From assembly GCA_910587335.1 (NCBI GenBank), contig CAJUMG010000028.1:6392-14961 (forward strand): DNA of 8,570 bases, given 5' to 3'. A model generated the notes under the pieces. It searched no databases. It worked only from the letters and a program-made list of their open reading frames with translations, and was not told the origin of the DNA. Numbering within the stretch: position 1 is the stretch's first letter; every line of letters starts with the position of its first letter. The translations under genes were made by a program, and so were the position numbers. Positions 6,048 to 8,570 of this stretch are shown here, piece by piece. This DNA is from an uncultured Oscillospiraceae bacterium. Lineage in GTDB: Bacteria > Bacillota > Clostridia > Oscillospirales > Ruminococcaceae.

Positions 6048-6736
6048 GATTCCAACAATTTGAAGTGGTTAGTAACCGTCGAGATGAGTTTTCCCAAGAG
6101 GAAGCAGAAGAATTAATAAGAAATGCTAAAACCCGCTATGAGAATGCCAAACATAGCATTCAAAAGGAACAACGGCGTGTTTTGCTAGATTATATACATT
6201 TTTTGCAAGTAACTGGGATTCGCTGCGGCACAGCACGAAAGTTAACTTGGAAAAATATGTTCCTTGATGAAGAAAAGCCTTACTATGCGATTGATGCACT
6301 GCAAAACAAAGTCAAGAAGCGTTTAAATTTTCCAATATCAAAAAATTTCGCCAATTGGTTAAAAGAAATAAAAAATAAGCACCAACAATTTTGCGATCAA
6401 AATGGTATTAAGTTTAGCCGTAATATTCATTTATTTAGCTGTCTCTACGTTTACAAATCAAATAAAGAAGGAAGACCTGCGGCAGAAATCGTTTCCATTG
6501 CAAATTGCAAAACAGCGTGGAAGAATCTTCTTAGAAGTTGCAGCTTTTATGACCCTGAAATGTGTTGCAATAAGAAGGTGCAATATAGTTTTAGACATAA
6601 GAAAATTACAGATCTAGTAAAAAAGAGAATAGATTCAACGCAGATTGCAAAATATGCCCAAACATCTGTGCGGATGATCAACAAACACTATGATCAGTCA
6701 GAAATGCTAGATTTCTATGATGAACTAGCTAGCTAA
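6044..6736 (+). CDS. Tyrosine integrase, C-terminal catalytic part
   Basis: The 230 residues form the catalytic domain that cuts and rejoins attachment-site DNA through a 3'-phosphotyrosine bond. The first arginine is R60 in TGIRCGTARKLTW. A beta-hairpin lysine lies near K89-K92. The second arginine is R184 in YSFRHKK, where tyrosine replaces the usual first histidine of HxxRH, as in many phage integrases. The nucleophile is Y216 in INKHYD. The start RRDEFSQEEAEEL (12-24) is the normal opening of this domain and needs the upstream half before it. The first possible start is a TTG overlapping the upstream TGA, with no usable Shine-Dalgarno spacing, so frameshifting or stop-start coupling is more likely than independent initiation. 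Confidence 0.8.
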   Translation: MRFQQFEVVSNRRDEFSQEEAEELIRNAKTRYENAKHSIQKEQRRVLLDYIHFLQVTGIRCGTARKLTWKNMFLDEEKPYYAIDALQNKVKKRLNFPISKNFANWLKEIKNKHQQFCDQNGIKFSRNIHLFSCLYVYKSNKEGRPAAEIVSIANCKTAWKNLLRSCSFYDPEMCCNKKVQYSFRHKKITDLVKKRIDSTQIAKYAQTSVRMINKHYDQSEMLDFYDELAS

Positions 6737-6746
6737 AAAACAAAAT

Positions 6747-6817
6747 AAAATCTCGGATTTGTCAATATTATTTTTTAGCTCAACAGCAAAAATTTATTTT
6801 GGCAGATTCGGGATTTT
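6747..6817 (+). repeat. 15-base inverted repeat with only G-U departures
   Basis: Positions 6747-6761 and 6803-6817 pair over 15 bases in the plus-strand RNA, with 12 Watson-Crick and 3 G-U pairs. The right arm overlaps the -35 and spacer of the promoter at 6799-6827, and the left arm begins 11 bases after the integrase stop. It could be a terminator-like fold of the integrase transcript or a DNA-binding site. The 41-base loop makes it a modest hairpin. Confidence 0.35.
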
Positions 6818-6827
6818 CAGGTATATT
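6799..6827 (+). promoter_or_regulatory. Sigma70-type promoter of the 54-residue gene
   Basis: TTGGCA (6799-6804) and TATATT (6822-6827) are 17 bases apart. The CAGATTCG and GTATATTT segments are shared at identical spacing with the integrase promoter exactly 1300 bases upstream. Transcription would start near 6834, leaving a leader of about 80 bases before the ATG at 6915. Confidence 0.65.
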
Positions 6828-6844
6828 TTAATCATCAGGAAGAG

Positions 6845-6871
6845 ATATTTTGATACCCAAAATATATCAAA
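6845..6871 (+). repeat. Two competing inverted repeats in the leader of the 54-residue gene
   Basis: ATATTTTG (6845-6852) pairs with CAAAATAT (6858-6865), an 8-base stem with a 5-base loop. Overlapping it, TTTGATA (6849-6855) is the complement of TATCAAA (6865-6871). The pair lies 18-44 bases after the -10 box. Such overlapping symmetry suggests a repressor site or a leader-RNA switch. The bases are A+T rich, so part of this may be chance. Confidence 0.4.
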
Positions 6872-6914
6872 TTCAGATAAATAACATTATTAATATATTA
6901 TATCGGAGAACAAA

Positions 6915-7079
6915 ATGAAAAACAATGAAATTAAAAAATCATATTCACCTCTTAAATCTTGGCTTCAAGAATGGATTGCTTACGCATCAGACCTATCCAC
7001 TAGCCAAGATACATCAGAATCAAAAACAAAATCTTGGATTCAAGAATGGATAACCAACGCATCAAAAGTACAAAAATAA
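6915..7079 (+). CDS. Small 54-residue protein with duplicated W-x-QEW module
   Basis: I do not recognise this protein. It reads from ATG 6915 to TAA 7077-7079, with GGAG six bases before the start and a good promoter at 6799-6827. Residues 14-25 (KSWLQEWIAYAS) and 39-50 (KSWIQEWITNAS) are two copies of one module, joined by a Ser/Thr/Asp-rich linker. Each copy would form a short amphipathic helix with two tryptophans on one face. There is no signal peptide and no transmembrane segment. The conserved module, the ribosome-binding site and the promoter argue that it is real despite its size. It lies between the integrase and the Rep-like gene; a control, accessory replication or protein-binding role is possible but unproven. 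Confidence 0.68.
   Translation: MKNNEIKKSYSPLKSWLQEWIAYASDLSTSQDTSESKTKSWIQEWITNASKVQK
6954..7064 (+). repeat. Two 36-base direct repeats inside the 54-residue gene
   Basis: Positions 6954-6989 and 7029-7064 match at 31 of 36 bases by my count, 75 bases apart, which is exactly 25 codons. The high nucleotide identity points to a fairly recent in-frame duplication, or to selection on the DNA itself in addition to the protein. Confidence 0.75.
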
Positions 7080-7161
7080 TATAAATATTCAATTACCCAG
7101 ATTAAAAGTACAAACTTAATAGAACAAATTTAAATGGAACAACGATTTTAAAAGTACAAAA
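7064..7161 (+). repeat. Three iteron-like direct repeats AAAAGTACAAA
   Basis: The 11-mer AAAAGTACAAA occurs at 7064-7074, 7104-7114 and 7150-7160, spaced 40 and 46 bases apart on the same strand. Each copy contains the GTAC palindrome. The first copy lies in the last codons of the 54-residue gene and the third abuts the structured segment. Iterated sites next to a Rep-type gene are typical of replication origins, but the region is A+T rich and the spacing is not an exact helical repeat. Confidence 0.45.
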
Positions 7162-7273
7162 GGAAACTAAGTTCCTTCTAATGGTGGCTATGCCATTTTA
7201 GAGGTGTTGGCGGAAAGCGGGCAATGCCCCATCCGCCAGAGCTTAAAATTAAAAATCCGCTATAAAAAGCGGA
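7160..7273 (+). other. GC-rich structured segment (origin or leader RNA candidate)
   Basis: Four hairpins follow each other. A is AAGGAA/TTCCTT (7160-7177). B is AATGG/CCATT (7180-7197), with outer CT/AG pairs. C is TGGCGGA/TCCGCCA (7208-7238), enclosing GGGC-AAT-GCCC (7219-7229). D is TCCGCT/AGCGGA (7256-7273). The GCGGA and TCCGC arms of C and D are interchangeable, so alternative folds exist. It stands out sharply from the A+T-rich surroundings. It sits 42 bases before the start of the HUH-type gene. It could be a rolling-circle nick-site hairpin, a regulatory leader or a small RNA. No good U-tract follows D, and I do not recognise a named RNA family. Confidence 0.55.
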
Positions 7274-7315
7274 CAGTAATATTATTTTATTCTTAATTAT
7301 TAAAAAGGAAATCAA

Positions 7316-7921
7316 ATGAACACAGCATCAATTATTATAAAACAATGTAAACAAGAATTAATCAATATTATCAAATCACAATACAATGATTGTCCATATC
7401 ATTCCATCATAACGCTAAATCAACAATATTTTTCCGAAGAGAAGATTACTAAAATCTTTCAATATATGCTTACAAACATTTATCATATTGTTTATGGAAA
7501 ACATAAACCAGTAAGTAATCAGGAACAATTTAAGCATCTAGCTGTTATTGAATATGGTAAATCAGCATCAAATGCACATCTACACATTCTACATAAGCCA
7601 TTTACTTCTATTTATGATGAAAACAAATTGATTGATGGGGCAAAAGATTTCATAAAATTATCTAACGACCAGACCAGTAAAAAGACTACTTTGGACGATA
7701 AAGCAACAGATTTAGCCAACCAAATCAAAAATCTTTATATTTCTTATGATACCAATCGCTTATTTGTAAAAGCTATCAAAAAAATCGTGAAGCACGCTGA
7801 TGTGAAAACAATTTATATTGCAAACCAGTACCATTTTGACAATTTATGCAATTACTTTACCAAGGAACTAAATGACAATCATTTTCTTTACTTTCCCGAA
7901 GGATATTTCCTGAAAAATTGA
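7316..7921 (+). CDS. Putative HUH endonuclease (Rep-like replication initiator)
   Basis: This 201-residue protein shows the three motifs of HUH nucleases in the right order. The first is a HSIITLNQQYF strand (29-39), like motif I. Then HLAVIEYGKSASNAHLHILHKP (74-95) contains E79 and the HLH pair H88/H90 of motif II. Last is LCNYFTKEL (177-185), with Y180-x-x-K183 as the catalytic tyrosine motif. Known members nick single-stranded DNA at a hairpin and stay bound through the tyrosine to start rolling-circle replication or transfer. The size fits a minimal Rep without a helicase. The ATG at 7316 has AGGAA six bases upstream. The structured segment and the iteron-like repeats lie immediately upstream, as expected of an origin. 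The family call is from motifs only; a gene of unknown function with a chance HLH is the alternative. Confidence 0.5.
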   Translation: MNTASIIIKQCKQELINIIKSQYNDCPYHSIITLNQQYFSEEKITKIFQYMLTNIYHIVYGKHKPVSNQEQFKHLAVIEYGKSASNAHLHILHKPFTSIYDENKLIDGAKDFIKLSNDQTSKKTTLDDKATDLANQIKNLYISYDTNRLFVKAIKKIVKHADVKTIYIANQYHFDNLCNYFTKELNDNHFLYFPEGYFLKN

Positions 7922-7952
7922 TAAATACTTTATATTAAAACAAAGGATTATT

Positions 7953-8270
7953 ATGCGTAAAATCGGTGAAAACATAGATTATCCAACCAATGATGAGGTT
8001 AGATTTTTGGTAGAAATTGCAAATTTATTACATAAACAAGGTAAAATTCGTTCATTTCGACAATTTAGTGAACAATATCTAGGTAAAAATGAGAACTATA
8101 TGAATGTACTTCTGTATGATTTGAACATAAAACCATCCATTGCTTCACTAATATCTTTATATCAAAAAATTCGGGAAGAAGGTATTTTAAGCAATATTTG
8201 GCATCATTTCCAAAATCATATATTCGGCAGAATTGCTTCGCAATACCGCAGAAAGGATGTACTGATATGA
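7953..8270 (+). CDS. Small probable helix-turn-helix protein, 105 residues
   Basis: I recognise no named family with certainty. The central segment (about 31-71), FRQFSEQYLGKNENYMNVLLYDLNIKPSIASLISLYQKI, has the helix spacing of an XRE-like helix-turn-helix: a short helix, a turn at GKNENY, a recognition-like helix and then a packing helix. It resembles small conserved proteins of alphaproteobacterial phages and plasmids that carry a xFSxxxLG...SY...PS signature. The C-terminus is basic (HIFGRIASQYRRKD). The ATG at 7953 is preceded by AAAGGA at a good distance, 31 bases after the Rep-like gene. Its stop overlaps the next start by ATGA, so the three genes are probably one operon. A repressor or accessory DNA-binding role in the element is inferred. 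Confidence 0.6.
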   Translation: MRKIGENIDYPTNDEVRFLVEIANLLHKQGKIRSFRQFSEQYLGKNENYMNVLLYDLNIKPSIASLISLYQKIREEGILSNIWHHFQNHIFGRIASQYRRKDVLI

Positions 8271-8570
8271 AAAGTATAATAAGAAAATATAACATTGAAG
8301 AAATGATAAATGCTTGCCTTCCTTATCAGGAACAATTTAATTTTGGTTATTTTTGCAATGATTTCAAACCAAGAAATCAAAATATTCTGAGGCTAACTAT
8401 TAGGAACTCTAATGCCTTAAAGGCAAAAGAGGTTTTTAGGAAAGCATTAAGGAAATGGAATAAAGATGTTCGCCTAAATAAATTTTTATCAGTGGTCGGG
8501 GTTGCTTGTGATGGTAATAAAGGAAGTAATATTGCTATTCTCTATTTAAATTTTAATACTTTGGGCGAAA
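8267..8570 (+). CDS. Unrecognised protein, 5' part only (101 residues visible)
   Basis: The frame opens with ATG 8267-8269 overlapping the TGA of the preceding gene (ATGA), with AAGGA nine bases upstream, and stays open to the window end. The visible part starts MKSIIRKYNIEEMINACL. It has a basic, helical stretch (NALKAKEVFRKALRKWNKDVR, about 51-71) and then a strand-rich segment (FLSVVGVACDG, IAILYLNFN). No motif is recognised and no signal peptide or membrane span is seen in this part. Overlap with its neighbour implies translational coupling and a shared process. Confidence 0.7.
   Translation, partial: MKSIIRKYNIEEMINACLPYQEQFNFGYFCNDFKPRNQNILRLTIRNSNALKAKEVFRKALRKWNKDVRLNKFLSVVGVACDGNKGSNIAILYLNFNTLGE

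Noticed and set aside
6850..6918. A 22-codon frame with a TTG start and GGAAGAG upstream, overlapping the start of the 54-residue gene by ATGA
   Set aside because: The non-ATG start and Ile/Asn-rich composition are what A+T-rich leader DNA gives by chance, and the frame lies over a palindromic leader.
7225..7264. Short frame starting MPHPPEL inside the structured segment, and a 6-codon frame MVAMPF at 7181
   Set aside because: Neither has a convincing ribosome-binding site, and both are explained by the hairpin arms.
8065..8295. 76-codon minus-strand frame with a hydrophobic start
   Set aside because: It overlaps the 105-residue gene and the next gene, both with good ribosome-binding sites and ATGA coupling; the hydrophobic look comes from antisense A+T-rich codons.
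5213..8570. CRISPR array or retron
   Set aside because: Repeats are too few and irregular for a CRISPR array, and no reverse transcriptase or Cas-like protein is visible.

Overview
The window looks like an AT-rich, host-associated or uncultured alphaproteobacterium. This is an inference from the tRNA-Val sequence with encoded CCA, the SLT lytic transglycosylase and the N-formylglutamate amidohydrolase. No single gene fixes the species. The left part (about 1-5212) looks like chromosomal backbone. The right part (about 5213-8570) is visibly more A+T rich and reads as an integrated mobile element that continues past the right edge.

Backbone, all protein genes on the minus strand. In transcription order they are: an unrecognised 253-residue protein (4941-4180); an N-formylglutamate amidohydrolase family protein with a GTG start (4103-3213); a secreted SLT-type lytic transglycosylase (2977-2201); a metallo-beta-lactamase-fold hydrolase with RNase J-like motifs (2161-650); and an acyl-ACP thioesterase that runs off the left edge (650 to before 1). 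The last two overlap by one base (TAATG) and must be co-transcribed. The transglycosylase lies only 39 bases upstream of the hydrolase, so these three probably form one unit. Several inverted repeats sit in the gaps between these genes.

Junction. A plus-strand tRNA-Val(GAC) gene at 5136-5212 is followed by a rho-independent terminator and then by a tyrosine recombinase. This is the classic layout of an element integrated into the 3' end of a tRNA gene. The acceptor stem carries one U-U mismatch, which could be a scar of the 3' end having been replaced by the element's copy.

Element, all genes on the plus strand. The integrase is split into two frames at a perfect X XXY YYZ slippery heptamer (CCCAAAA), so it is either programmed frameshifting or a one-base lesion. 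Next come a 54-residue protein built from a duplicated W-x-QEW module, an iteron-like set of three 11-base repeats, and a GC-rich, strongly structured stretch with interchangeable hairpin arms. These are followed by a 201-residue protein with HUH-endonuclease (Rep-like) motifs, a 105-residue probable helix-turn-helix protein, and an unrecognised gene overlapping it by ATGA and cut by the window end. The integrase and the 54-residue gene have near-identical sigma70-type promoters sharing a GATTCG spacer motif. Together this suggests a compact integrative element that replicates by a rolling-circle (HUH) mechanism, such as an integrative plasmid, satellite or small ssDNA-phage-like element. The Rep assignment rests on short motifs and has not been tested by any search.
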